Origin: Levilactobacillus humaensis
GTDB lineage: Bacteria; Bacillota; Bacilli; Lactobacillales; Lactobacillaceae
Direction: 5' to 3'
Length of the DNA: 64,000 nucleotides
Assembly (NCBI RefSeq): GCF_024345185.1
Contig: NZ_BROB01000002.1
Coordinates: 60,065 to 124,064 of the forward strand
The number at the start of each line of letters is the position of its first letter. Positions within the stretch are counted from its first letter, which is position 1. Below the pieces are notes generated by a model, which worked only from the letters and a program-made list of their open reading frames with translations, did no database searches and was not told the origin of the DNA. The position numbers and the translations under genes were made by a program. Positions 52,766-61,284 of the stretch are shown one piece after another.

Positions 52766-53641
52766 TCATTTGTTGTATTCTTTGAGCGCGAGGGCAAAGT
52801 CCCCGAGCGTGGCTGAGCCATTATCCTTAACGGAAGGCATCACGATGTAATCTTCGAGCTTGCCCACGTCAACGTAATTATTCAGTAACTTAGCGAATTC
52901 GGCGCGTACCTTAACCAAGAATTCTGGACTGACCACGCCACCGCCAAAGACAATCTTGTCGGGACGAATCATCAGAGTTTCCTGTAAGGCAGCCTGTGCC
53001 ACGTAGTAGGCCATAATGTCCCACACGTGATCAGTCATTGGCACTTCATGACCATGCTTTCCAGTCCGTGCTTCAAACGTTGGTCCACTGACCAGGCCTT
53101 CGAGACAGTCCCCATGGAAGGGGCAAATGCCGTCAAAGTCCAAGTCGTCTGGGTGGCGCTTGACGCGAACGTGGCCCATCTCTGGGTGACCCATGCTCCC
53201 GACAAACTTGCCATCCACGATGGCGCCGGCGCCCACGCCAGTCCCAATCGTGAAGTAAACCAATGAATTAATCTTTTCGTTGAAAAGCGTGGAAACCACG
53301 TATTCACCGTAAGCTGACCCATTCACATCAGTTGTCCAGTACATGGGCACATCCAGGTCTTGTTTCAAGCGACCCAAGAAGTCCGTGTTCGACCAACCTG
53401 GCTTAGGGGTATCCGTGACATACCCGTATTTAGGTGAGTTGCGTCGTAATTCAATCGGACCAAATGATGAAATGGCAATCGCCTTTAAATCAGGATATTG
53501 TTTGAAATAAGCGATACACTGACTCAAGGTTTCTTCCGGTGTCGTGGTGGGAATGATGACCCGGTTGTTCGTGCGGTAATCTTCGTTACCAATTGCACAA
53601 ACAAACTTTGTTCCACCGGCTTCAATACTTCCAAGTTGCAT
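52766..53641 (-). CDS. ROK-family fructokinase
   Basis: 291 residues. ROK motifs: GSIEAGGTKFVCAIG (phosphate loop), YFTIGTGVGAGAI and a zinc site around ICPFHGDCLEGLVSGP. It converts fructose to fructose 6-phosphate, fitting the mannitol dehydrogenase downstream. ATG at 53641 has GGAGG 8 nt upstream. First gene of the operon; the promoter region holds a perfect cre. Confidence 0.92.
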   Translation of the reverse strand: MQLGSIEAGGTKFVCAIGNEDYRTNNRVIIPTTTPEETLSQCIAYFKQYPDLKAIAISSFGPIELRRNSPKYGYVTDTPKPGWSNTDFLGRLKQDLDVPMYWTTDVNGSAYGEYVVSTLFNEKINSLVYFTIGTGVGAGAIVDGKFVGSMGHPEMGHVRVKRHPDDLDFDGICPFHGDCLEGLVSGPTFEARTGKHGHEVPMTDHVWDIMAYYVAQAALQETLMIRPDKIVFGGGVVSPEFLVKVRAEFAKLLNNYVDVGKLEDYIVMPSVKDNGSATLGDFALALKEYNK

Positions 53642-53703
53642 AATAGCTACCTCCATATTTTTGCCGGGGACCGTGACCCGCGGCACCAATTGCTAAGCAC
53701 TGA

Positions 53704-53720
53704 ATGACTGACCTAGTCAT
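53704..53720. promoter_or_regulatory. candidate operator in the mannitol operon leader
   Basis: ATGACT at 53704 and AGTCAT ending at 53720 form a perfect 6-bp dyad with a 5-nt centre, just downstream of the predicted -10. The regulator could be the LacI protein, but it lacks the usual CG centre. Confidence 0.4.
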
Positions 53721-53735
53721 TTTTAAATCGTTTTC

Positions 53736-53744
53736 AGTATAGCA
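53736..53744 (-). promoter_or_regulatory. extended -10 promoter of the fructokinase operon
   Basis: TGCTATACT on the minus strand (TGN plus TATACT). The -35 is weak, consistent with an extended -10 promoter. Confidence 0.55.
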
Positions 53745-53821
53745 TCGGGTCCAGACTTGAGAAGGCGTTTTCACGCGTCAACATTTTCAGAAAAGTCCAG
53801 TAAAACAAGTCGCCATCGAAA

Positions 53822-53835
53822 TGCAATCGATTTCA
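53822..53835. promoter_or_regulatory. perfect cre box
   Basis: TGCAATCGATTTCA fits TGNAANCGNTNNCA at every defined position. It lies about 80 nt upstream of the predicted -10 of the fructokinase-mannitol dehydrogenase operon and also in front of the guanidine operon promoter. Confidence 0.75.
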
Positions 53836-53907
53836 TTTTTCGTGAATTAGGTCACTTTACCGTCACAAATGAGGCGTTTTCAGGCCCCTTATCCCCCACG
53901 ATCGCGG

Positions 53908-53936
53908 TTGACCCCCTCCAAAATTCGTGCTAATCT
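53908..53936 (+). promoter_or_regulatory. promoter of the guanidine riboswitch operon
   Basis: -35 TTGACC (53908-53913), 17-bp spacer, -10 TAATCT (53931-53936). Confidence 0.7.
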
Positions 53937-53965
53937 AGCCTTACCGAATCAAATCGCATACTTTG

Positions 53966-54063
53966 TTTTCTAGGGTTCCGCTACGTCAGTAGGCCTGGTC
54001 CGAGAGAAAACCCGTGGGTGGTCCCACGGACACGGAAGGGAAAAAGCCTGGGAGATTTTGTCA
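53966..54063 (+). ncRNA. guanidine-I (ykkC) riboswitch aptamer
   Basis: Contains the class signatures CTAGGGTTCCG, GGTCCGAGAGAAAAC and ACACGG...GGGAAAAAGCCTGGGAGA in order with the expected spacing. Known role: guanidinium-binding switch that turns on exporters or guanidine carboxylases. Confidence 0.93.
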
Positions 54064-54093
54064 TCACGACAGAATTTCTCAGGCTTTTTCTGA
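54045..54093 (+). terminator. riboswitch-controlled terminator
   Basis: AAAGCCTGGGAGATTTTGTC pairs with GACAGAATTTCTCAGGCTTT and is followed by TTTCTG; its 5' arm overlaps the riboswitch's conserved 3' segment, so ligand binding prevents it. Confidence 0.88.
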
Positions 54094-54110
54094 GTTTATA
54101 GGAGGAAAAC

Positions 54111-54437
54111 ATGAATAAACATTGGTTTCGCGTCATTATTGGTGCCATCTTCGAAGTCAGTTGGGTGGTCGGCTTCAAGCATGCCGACACCTGGTGGGAA
54201 TGGGTTCTGACGGCCATCGCGGTCTATCTGAGCTTCTACTTTCTCATCAAGGCTGGCGAGGTCCTACCAGCCGGGACGGCCTACGCCGTCTTCGTCGGAC
54301 TCGGTACATTGGGAACGACATTGGTGGGGATCCTCGCCTTTAACGAACCCGTCAGTGTGGCCAAGGTTGCCCTGGTGGTCTTGCTCTTAGTCGGCATTGG
54401 TGGGCTTCAAACGGTGACAACTAAGGAGGCGAACTGA
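54111..54437 (+). CDS. SMR-family guanidinium exporter subunit
   Basis: 108-residue small multidrug-resistance protein with four helices. The conserved Glu is in the first helix (IGAIFEVSWVVGFKH), followed by AGTAYAVFVGLGTLGT. Riboswitch control makes it a Gdx-type guanidinium/H+ antiporter subunit. AGGAGG precedes the ATG. The stop TGA is one base before the start region of a second SMR gene. Confidence 0.93.
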   Translation: MNKHWFRVIIGAIFEVSWVVGFKHADTWWEWVLTAIAVYLSFYFLIKAGEVLPAGTAYAVFVGLGTLGTTLVGILAFNEPVSVAKVALVVLLLVGIGGLQTVTTKEAN

Positions 54438-54438
54438 G

Positions 54439-54753
54439 ATAGCTTGGATCTGGTTAATCTTCGCCGGTCTCTGTGAGATGTCTGGCGTGACCTTCATGAA
54501 TTGGGCCATCCACCGCCGCACCTGGTGGCTGTGGACCCTGATGGTGGTCGGCTTCACCTTCAGCTTTGGCGCCCTAGATATCGCCCTACAAACTTTACCA
54601 ATGGGCACGGCCTACGCCGTGTGGACCGGGATCGGGGCTGCGGGTGGGGTTCTCACCGGGATGCTCTTCTTTGGCGAATCCAAGGACTGGCGCAAGCTCC
54701 TGTGGGTCGCCGTCATTCTAATTGCCGTGATCGGTCTCAAACTCATTAGCTAA
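54439..54753 (+). CDS. second SMR-family guanidinium exporter subunit with apparent ATA start
   Basis: 105 residues if begun at ATA (54439). The frame reads IAWIWLIFAGLCEMSGVTFM: the essential Glu of SMR proteins lies in AGLCE. The first canonical start, ATG 54478, comes after this Glu and would delete half of helix 1. GGAGG lies 9 nt before the ATA. Either AUA initiates at low rate or an ATG-to-ATA change has damaged the start. Rest of the protein (AYAVWTGIGAAGGVLTGMLF) looks intact. It would pair with the preceding subunit. Confidence 0.8.
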   Translation: MAWIWLIFAGLCEMSGVTFMNWAIHRRTWWLWTLMVVGFTFSFGALDIALQTLPMGTAYAVWTGIGAAGGVLTGMLFFGESKDWRKLLWVAVILIAVIGLKLIS

Positions 54754-54756
54754 ACA

Positions 54757-54808
54757 AAAAACACCCCTTACCCGTGAGACTCTCCGTTCCCCGGGTAAGG
54801 GGTGTTTT
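54757..54808. terminator. bidirectional intrinsic terminator
   Basis: AACACCCCTTACCCG / CGGGTAAGGGGTGTT between the SMR genes and the convergent GH65 gene. Confidence 0.9.
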
Positions 54809-54811
54809 AAT

Positions 54812-57016
54812 TTAACTGACTTTTTCTAATGAAATGAGTTTGCCATTAACACTGACACCATATGTCGGAATCGGACCACTGATGACCGTGACATTGGTTG
54901 TTGTCGCCGTCAGATTGATCTCTAAGACGCTCTCCGCAATCTTCATCCGGTAGGTCAGTCGTTTCAGGTTCTTTGGTAAATGATTGGTGAAATGAACCAC
55001 TTCGTCCTGAACATAGAAGCCAGAGAAGCCGGCCACCAGTGCCAGCCAACTGCCACCCAGGTTCGCCAAATGTAAGCCGTCCGCCGTGTTTCCTTGCAGG
55101 TTGACTAGGTCCATTCTGGCGGTATCCATGAAGTAGTTGTAGGCCTTCTCCCGGTCATCCATCCGAGCCGCGAGAATACTGAAGATCGACCGTGATAGAG
55201 AAGAATCGTGGGTCGTGACACCTTCATAATATCGATATTCGCGTTTCAACTCCTCGGTCGTCAGATCCTCTGGGAAGAGGTATTCTGCCAACAAGGTGTC
55301 GGCCTGCTTAGCCACCTGATAACGATAGATCGTCAATGGATGGTAATGCAGTAATAGTGGGAAGTTGTCCGGCGTCGACCGGTCCTTCGGCCAACGTGGC
55401 TTGTCGAGGAAGCTGTCATCCTGCTCATTAATTTTCAGATCGGTGCTGTATGGCAGGTAGACATGATCCGCCAGGTTCTGGTAGACATCCAGGTCGGATT
55501 CACTGACCCCGAACGTTTCGAGACTCCCCGGTGACCGCTTCTGAATCTCACGCGCTAGGTCGACGACCAGCTGGAAGTTATGTTTAGCCAGCCGGTTCGT
55601 ATAGTAGTTGTTGTTGACCAGGGCCGTGTATTCGTCAGGCCCGGTCACGGTGTGAAATTCAAAGCGGCATTCGGTCCCAATCTGTTGCCAGGACCCGAAG
55701 TCCTCCCAGAAACGGGCGGTTTCAAGCACCATTTCAAACCCACACTGGAGAATGAAGTCCAGATCCCGGGTAATCTCATAGTACTTGCCCACCGCATAGG
55801 CAATGTCTGCGTCGATGTGGTACTGCGCAGTGCCGGCTGGGAAGTATGGCGAGGCCTCTTCCCCGTTGATCGTCCGCCAAGCAAATAACGCCCCTTGGTT
55901 GGCGCCCAACGCGTGGGCCCGTTCCCGTGCCTTTGGCAGGATCTGGTAACGGTAAACCAGGAGTTGCCGTGCCATCTGTTGATTGGTGTAGATGAAGTAC
56001 GGCAACATATACATCTCGGTATCCCAGAAATAGTGGCCCTCATAACCTGATCCACTCAATCCCTTGGCCGCAATGTTCGTCCGGCCGTCTCGACCGGCGG
56101 CTTGGTTGAGTTGGAACACATTGTAGTGAATTGCTAAGTCCAACTCATCGTTACCTTCCACGGCCACTTCACTGCGTTGCCAAACGTCCTGCCAGAAGTC
56201 CCGACTGTCCGCCGTTAAGGCATCCAACGAGGTCGGCACAAACATGGCCGACGGGTCGATCGTATTCTGCCGGCTAATGTCACCCACGTAGACTTTGTAT
56301 TCCAACGTGTGCGGTTGCCGGTCACTGAGATCGACGGGCTGCTGCAACAGGCTGGCTGGCGCCGTGAGTAAGCCCAGATACAGGGTCACCGCCTGCTTGG
56401 TATTGTGCGTCTTCACGTGATAACGTTGTAAATCGGCGGCTAGAAATGTCGTCTCACAGATTGGCACACCCGCCAACCGTGTCTTCCGGGGATCGGCGGA
56501 GGCAATCGCTTCCACCTCGGCCGGAACCGCGATCGACTTGCTCACCAGCAAACCGCCAGCGTAGTTTCCGGGCGCAAAGGTATAGCCGATCGCCCAGAAA
56601 TTTGAGCGTTGTTGGCCCATGACGGAAGTCACCGTCATCCGGACCGTTTCCCCTTGTTCGGTACTGGTCAGGTAGTCCTCGACCAATTTACCACTGCTCA
56701 GATCCAGATCGGTCGCCGTTCGTTTACTCCGGGTAAAATGGTGCCCGGTGTTGGTCGTCACGTGAATGTGGCGTAGATCCGGTAAGTTTAAAATCGTCTG
56801 ATGCTTCTGGGCATAGCCGACGCCCGACTCACCATAGGTGATGGGGGCAGTCTCGTAGAACCCATTGATTAGTGTCCCAGAAATCGGATTGCCGTTAATC
56901 GGATCGTTGGCCCGAACACCGAAGTGGCCGTTGCCCAACGAAAAGATCGTTTCCAGATACTCTGGTCGTTGGTCGGAAACGTCTTGTAAAGTTAAATGAT
57001 AGTCTTGTAAGTTCAC
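54812..57016 (-). CDS. glycoside hydrolase family 65 disaccharide phosphorylase
   Basis: 734 residues. GTG start at 57016 has GGGGGAG upstream. The N-terminal beta-sandwich (about 1-270) is followed by an (alpha/alpha)6 barrel with GSGYEGHYFWDTEMYMLPYF, ALFAWRTINGEEASPYFPAG and the catalytic Glu in VTGPDEYTALVNNNYYTN. Compared with maltose phosphorylase of L. brevis (recalled from memory), the active-site segments differ, so the substrate may be another alpha-glucobiose such as kojibiose, nigerose or trehalose. No beta-phosphoglucomutase is near. It is the last gene of the GPH symporter operon. Confidence 0.9.
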   Translation of the reverse strand: MNLQDYHLTLQDVSDQRPEYLETIFSLGNGHFGVRANDPINGNPISGTLINGFYETAPITYGESGVGYAQKHQTILNLPDLRHIHVTTNTGHHFTRSKRTATDLDLSSGKLVEDYLTSTEQGETVRMTVTSVMGQQRSNFWAIGYTFAPGNYAGGLLVSKSIAVPAEVEAIASADPRKTRLAGVPICETTFLAADLQRYHVKTHNTKQAVTLYLGLLTAPASLLQQPVDLSDRQPHTLEYKVYVGDISRQNTIDPSAMFVPTSLDALTADSRDFWQDVWQRSEVAVEGNDELDLAIHYNVFQLNQAAGRDGRTNIAAKGLSGSGYEGHYFWDTEMYMLPYFIYTNQQMARQLLVYRYQILPKARERAHALGANQGALFAWRTINGEEASPYFPAGTAQYHIDADIAYAVGKYYEITRDLDFILQCGFEMVLETARFWEDFGSWQQIGTECRFEFHTVTGPDEYTALVNNNYYTNRLAKHNFQLVVDLAREIQKRSPGSLETFGVSESDLDVYQNLADHVYLPYSTDLKINEQDDSFLDKPRWPKDRSTPDNFPLLLHYHPLTIYRYQVAKQADTLLAEYLFPEDLTTEELKREYRYYEGVTTHDSSLSRSIFSILAARMDDREKAYNYFMDTARMDLVNLQGNTADGLHLANLGGSWLALVAGFSGFYVQDEVVHFTNHLPKNLKRLTYRMKIAESVLEINLTATTTNVTVISGPIPTYGVSVNGKLISLEKVS

Positions 57017-57044
57017 ACTGATCTCCCCCAATGTTGCCTATACT

Positions 57045-58097
57045 TTAGATCAACTTAGCCGCTGAGCGCAAGGCATCTTGTACGGCTGGGACGTTTCCCG
57101 TGAAATTCAGGAAGGCATGGCTGACCCCACCATAACAGAAATAGTTGGCGTCTTCGTTTGCCCGACCGACCTGCTGGATGAAGGCCTCACCCTGCAAGCG
57201 GAATGGATCATACTCCCCGACTAAGAGGGTCGTGTGCTTAAACGTCTGGGGATTGGCCAGGAGTGGTGACAGGAGCGGTGCCGTCAGATCTAACGGCTGA
57301 TCCGCCACGTAGTACCCACTCATAATGGTATCGAGTTGTTCGAATAATTGGTAGCTCCGATGCAGGGCATGTCGCTGTTCCGACACGATGTCGATGCTGC
57401 TATCATCCCACAATTCACCATCCAGATCCGACCCCTGAATCACGGTTGGGTAGAACAACATGTGCGAGGCAATTGTACAGATGCCCATGGAGTGACAGAG
57501 TTGGCTGACGGCCAAGGCAATCGAACCCCCGGCGGAGTCCCCACCCAGTGAGATGTGATGGTAGTCCTTGGTCATGGCGGCCACGACGGCCAGTCCATCC
57601 AAGATGCCGGCCGGATAAGGCTGTTCCGGAGCCAGGGCATAGTCAACGTTGTAGACCACACAGTTGGCTTGTTCAGCCACGTACTTCAAGGCCAACAGCA
57701 CATCTTCCGGTGTCCCACCATAGTAAGCGCCCCCGTGGAAATAGATGAGGGCCTTATCCGCCGTCAAATGGTCCATTCGCGCGATTCGAATGACCCGAAC
57801 CCGTCGATTCATGGCGACGATCTGTTGCATTTCCACCTTCATCTCAACGGTGGTTAAATCCTTTTGTCCCGAGGTTTCCGTCCCCTGCTGGAGGCTAAAG
57901 AGGTCGGTCGGTAACTGGGGATTTTCCTCGATCGAGGCCACGGTTTCCCAGACTAACGGTTCAAATGTATGCAACGGCTCGCGGTCCTTGATCCATTTGG
58001 TCACACCATCTTCAACACAGGTGGCCGTCATGCTTTTTAACCGGCGTAACTCGTCCGCATACCCCAGAGATTGCTTGGTTGTTGTATCATTCAACAT
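57045..58097 (-). CDS. alpha/beta-hydrolase (HSL/acetyl-esterase type)
   Basis: 350 residues. The oxyanion motif HGGAYYGG and nucleophile elbow LGGDSAGGSIAL mark the hormone-sensitive lipase/carboxylesterase group; Asp and His lie in GEYDPFRLQG and GGVSHAFLNF. The N-terminal ~100 residues form a cap or extension. ATG 58097 has GAGGGG 8 nt upstream. Found between a sugar symporter and a phosphorylase, it may deacetylate the imported glycoside. Confidence 0.88.
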   Translation of the reverse strand: MLNDTTTKQSLGYADELRRLKSMTATCVEDGVTKWIKDREPLHTFEPLVWETVASIEENPQLPTDLFSLQQGTETSGQKDLTTVEMKVEMQQIVAMNRRVRVIRIARMDHLTADKALIYFHGGAYYGGTPEDVLLALKYVAEQANCVVYNVDYALAPEQPYPAGILDGLAVVAAMTKDYHHISLGGDSAGGSIALAVSQLCHSMGICTIASHMLFYPTVIQGSDLDGELWDDSSIDIVSEQRHALHRSYQLFEQLDTIMSGYYVADQPLDLTAPLLSPLLANPQTFKHTTLLVGEYDPFRLQGEAFIQQVGRANEDANYFCYGGVSHAFLNFTGNVPAVQDALRSAAKLI

Positions 58098-58173
58098 GAT
58101 GATTACCCCTCTCATAAGATAACCCGACAATGGATCAATGAGTCCCCCAGATCCCCTGACGGGTCAAAAATTA

Positions 58174-59556
58174 TTAAGCTTCTTCGTGTTCTAATTCAGT
58201 CTTTTCTTGTTCGGCCTTTAACGCCGCAACCTTGTTTTCATCCAACTTGTAGAAGTGCAGAATAACCACAATTCCCAAGGCCAGAATGACTGGCAACCAG
58301 ATGAAACTAGTACTGATGGCGGCCACAGCCTTGGCCCCTTGAATCTTGGCAGCGGCACTGAAGCCACCCCAGGAAAGAATCCAGCCGGCTAAGAAACCAC
58401 CGAATCCCATCCCTAACTTGGCCCCAACCATTGGGACAGAGGACAGAATCCCGGGTTCATCAATCCGCAGCTCAGTCCGAGCATATTCCACCGTGTCGGC
58501 AATCATAACGAAGGCAATTGAGAAGGCGGCCCCCATGGCGATCGTCGCGATGATGTTCCCCGCAAAGAGGAAGAAAAGATTCTTGTGTAACAGTCCGATT
58601 GGCATGATAGCTTCCCCAATAGCGAAGGTAATCATCGCCACAATCATGACATATTTGTGACGCATAATCTTACTTAAGAATGGCACGGACAGGTTCCCAA
58701 TGACGGCCACAATGACCAAGCCATTAAACAACCCAATCATATCCGTCCGACGATAAACGTAGGTTAAATAGTACACCGCCGTTTGCATCCGGATAACCCA
58801 GAAAGTTTGTAAGAGGATAAAACTCAGACTCAACAGGACCCAAGGTTTGTTCTTAGCGGCACCCTTCAGAGAATCCCAGACGCCCAAGTGGCCTTTGATG
58901 GCTTCGTTTTCGTTCTTCGATTCCACGATTGGCTTTTCCTTCAAATTAGCGAAGGCTCCGAAGAACAGAACCATGATGGCAACCCCAATCATGGCGGCCC
59001 AAATGGTCCACCCACGCTGGGCATTCTTACCACCCAGGAACGCCACCATTGGCAATGAAATTGCCCCGATAACGGCCGTCCCGATGTTGGTCATGACCAT
59101 CCGGGCACTGGCTAAGTTCGTCCGTTCGTCTGGATCAGACGTCAAGCTTGGCAAGATAGCCGTGATTGGCGTGTTGGCCCCAGAATAAACCAGACTGAAC
59201 AAGGTGTAAATGATGGCAATCCAAGTTAACTGAAACGCTTTGTTACCCCCGAATGACGGGTTAAAGAATAGCAGAATCGTCAAAATCCCCAGTGGAATCC
59301 CAAACCATAAGAAGTAAGGCCGAGACTTCCCGTATTTCGAGTGGGTGTGGTCAATCAAGAACCCATAGACCACCCCGTCAAACGCGTCAATACACCGAAC
59401 AACCAGGAACAAAGTCCCCACGAACGCTGGTGAGATGCCCATGACCGTGGTGTAGTAGAACAAGAGATACAGCCCAACAATCTGCCAAATTAGGTTACCG
59501 GCCATATCCGTCGCGCCATAGAAGAAACGCTGTTTCCAGATCTGTAGCTTACTCAT
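58174..59556 (-). CDS. GPH-family sugar:cation symporter
   Basis: 460-residue MFS-type transporter (MelB/XynB-like) with twelve helices. The motif DAFDGVVYGFLIDHTHSKYG is the hallmark of glycoside-pentoside-hexuronide symporters. ATG 59556 has GGGGGAG upstream. First gene of the operon; a perfect cre overlaps its start region. Confidence 0.92.
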   Translation of the reverse strand: MSKLQIWKQRFFYGATDMAGNLIWQIVGLYLLFYYTTVMGISPAFVGTLFLVVRCIDAFDGVVYGFLIDHTHSKYGKSRPYFLWFGIPLGILTILLFFNPSFGGNKAFQLTWIAIIYTLFSLVYSGANTPITAILPSLTSDPDERTNLASARMVMTNIGTAVIGAISLPMVAFLGGKNAQRGWTIWAAMIGVAIMVLFFGAFANLKEKPIVESKNENEAIKGHLGVWDSLKGAAKNKPWVLLSLSFILLQTFWVIRMQTAVYYLTYVYRRTDMIGLFNGLVIVAVIGNLSVPFLSKIMRHKYVMIVAMITFAIGEAIMPIGLLHKNLFFLFAGNIIATIAMGAAFSIAFVMIADTVEYARTELRIDEPGILSSVPMVGAKLGMGFGGFLAGWILSWGGFSAAAKIQGAKAVAAISTSFIWLPVILALGIVVILHFYKLDENKVAALKAEQEKTELEHEEA

Positions 59557-59594
59557 AATGAAACCCTCCCCCATATATTTTGATCCGCTCAACT

Positions 59595-59608
59595 TGTAAC
59601 CGCTTACA
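59595..59608. promoter_or_regulatory. perfect cre box in front of the symporter operon
   Basis: TGTAACCGCTTACA matches TGNAANCGNTNNCA exactly and is itself nearly palindromic. It lies near the promoter (-10-like TATATA just upstream), a position for CcpA repression. Confidence 0.85.
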
Positions 59609-59867
59609 TATATAGCATACTGGATCGTTGTACCCGCGTGAATCCCGATATTTTGCCTACCACTTACCTTTTCTAACCTAAGTGGTCGATCTGTGCAGAT
59701 CCACTGTCAGCTTGACAAACGAACCTAGTTACCGCCCTCATAATACCCGATAACTTACTGGATAACTGGTGATGGGACTTAATTAGTAACGCTTCCTAAC
59801 TCACCTTTTGCTCTCCCTAGTTCTTAGAACCTTAGAATCAAAATCTCAAGACCAAAGGTCGTTTAGT
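59609..59867. other. non-coding gap upstream of the symporter operon
   Basis: Holds the symporter promoter near 59609-59650. No gene or known RNA was recognised. Confidence 0.4.
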
Positions 59868-60040
59868 ACCGCGCCTCCGGGCGGTTCTGTAGAGGCTGGA
59901 ACGTCGTGGCCACGATTTGAAGCCCCTCGCTAGGAACGCGATGGTCTTCAAACTCGGGCTTTCACTAGGCCGGGCAAGCCCACCCGACCAAGTGAAACGA
60001 CACCACTGAGCCTCTACAGAACCACCCTGCGGCTGAGATT
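59868..60040 (+). repeat. RptA copy 5 (divergent sequence, conserved fold)
   Basis: Outer helix GGTTCTGTAGAGGCT (59883-59897) with AGCCTCTACAGAACC (60009-60023), 15 bp perfect; inner arm TTTGAAG/CTTCAAA; arm TTTCACT/AGTGAAA with GGGC/...CCGA-type inner pairs. Ends GCGGCTGAGATT as in other copies. It lies in plus orientation between two minus-strand genes. Confidence 0.8.
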
Positions 60041-60240
60041 GGTCGTTGTTGTGAAGATAACGTGACTAAAGTGGCAGGCTTAGCCCTTCGTAACTCTACT
60101 TTCTCTGAATAGAGGTCATAGGCGAGCGATAATGCTCAATCAAAAAACGGCCAAATAATTGAGTCTGACCACTTTTCAAAGGTTGCATCTACTACCAACC
60201 ATAGTTCAAAAAAACAAAACTACGCTAACTAATTTGTCTA
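60041..60240. other. non-coding gap
   Basis: Nothing supported was found here; no terminator with a clear T-run follows the small membrane protein gene. Confidence 0.3.
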
Positions 60241-60552
60241 CTATTCGCCAAAAATAATGGCGAGCAGGATCAAACCAACCCCACCCAGCACAACGACAAA
60301 TAACCCATAGGCCACGAAGAGACTGGCTAGGATCCCTACTTTATGTTGGGCAAGTTTAACCGAGATGTAATCGCACCATGCCAAAATTGCCGCGCCATAC
60401 AACCCAAAGCCCCAATCATGTAATTTGGTGAATTTCAATAAGGCAAGACTCGCCGCTAACAAAACTAATCCGGCAATTGGAATCACCCGATTAACCGTCG
60501 TCGGCGTATACACGTGCCCGTAACGACCAGAAATCTTTCGATACCATCTCAT
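60241..60552 (-). CDS. small membrane protein
   Basis: About 103 residues, three helices (about 20-38, 45-63, 75-100), C-terminus ILLAIIFGE. The start at 60552 (MRWYRKISGRYG) is preferred because GGGTGATGG lies upstream; longer frames depend on a TTG without a ribosome site. It is not recognised. Confidence 0.6.
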   Translation of the reverse strand: MRWYRKISGRYGHVYTPTTVNRVIPIAGLVLLAASLALLKFTKLHDWGFGLYGAAILAWCDYISVKLAQHKVGILASLFVAYGLFVVVLGGVGLILLAIIFGE

Positions 60553-60718
60553 GCCATCACCCGGTTTCATGACTAACGCTGACATTGGCATCAGAATTAG
60601 CCAACCCTTTTGAGGCCTATGGTAGGCAACATCGAAAGGAATCAAAGTTTTTCTGCTAATAAGGGGTGACGACAGTCGCTGAACTAATTATATCCGGCAT
60701 CTGTTTCCGATAACAATT

Positions 60719-60750
60719 AAAAAAGCCCAGAACACGCCGTTCCAGGCTAG
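60719..60750 (-). terminator. intrinsic terminator of the padR transcript
   Basis: GCCTGGAACG/CGTGTTCTGGGC with TTTTTT on the minus strand. Confidence 0.85.
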
Positions 60751-60754
60751 GCCT

Positions 60755-61273
60755 TCATTCCCAATTATCAAAATCCCAGTCTTCAACCTCATCTGCCGTA
60801 AAGGCTTCGAGCTCAATTCCTGTCAATTCTTGTAGCTGACGCACCCGTTTCTCTGGCAAATTCACCACGGCGAACCCTTCATGTCCCAAGGCCGCTAGGA
60901 TCCAATGATCATCTAGATAGAAGGTCAGATCCGAAGGTAGCTGGTCGGGGCTTTCCGAATCGCCGCGGCCACCCCATTCATAGAGGCTCGTCGCCGACTG
61001 TTTCAAAACGCGCGTCGTACTGCTGGTACAAGCCACTTGAAACACCGTGATCCCGTGGAACCGGGTGCTATCGTTCATGGCATTTCGCGACACCTGACGG
61101 ATCTTCAAGACGTCCGGCTTCAACGCCGCCATCACCCGATCGTAGGACGCCGCATAGGGAACGCCTCCAATATTATAGTGTGAGAGTTCGATGTAATCCG
61201 TGTGTTCACCGAGAACCTGAATCAAGCGCCGATACACCTGCCCCGTCGGATTCTGCGATACGTGATAGTACAT
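60755..61273 (-). CDS. hypothetical protein downstream of padR
   Basis: 172 residues, cytoplasmic, not recognised. Start ATG 61273 behind GGGGGATG. It has a compact N-terminus (YYHVSQNPTGQVYRRLIQVL), a central FYLDDHWILAALGHEGF and a strongly acidic C-terminus (EVEDWDFDNWE). It follows padR by 11 nt, so the two are co-transcribed and perhaps linked to the phenolic acid response. No function is assigned. Confidence 0.75.
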   Translation of the reverse strand: MYYHVSQNPTGQVYRRLIQVLGEHTDYIELSHYNIGGVPYAASYDRVMAALKPDVLKIRQVSRNAMNDSTRFHGITVFQVACTSSTTRVLKQSATSLYEWGGRGDSESPDQLPSDLTFYLDDHWILAALGHEGFAVVNLPEKRVRQLQELTGIELEAFTADEVEDWDFDNWE

Positions 61274-61284
61274 GGCGCATCCCC

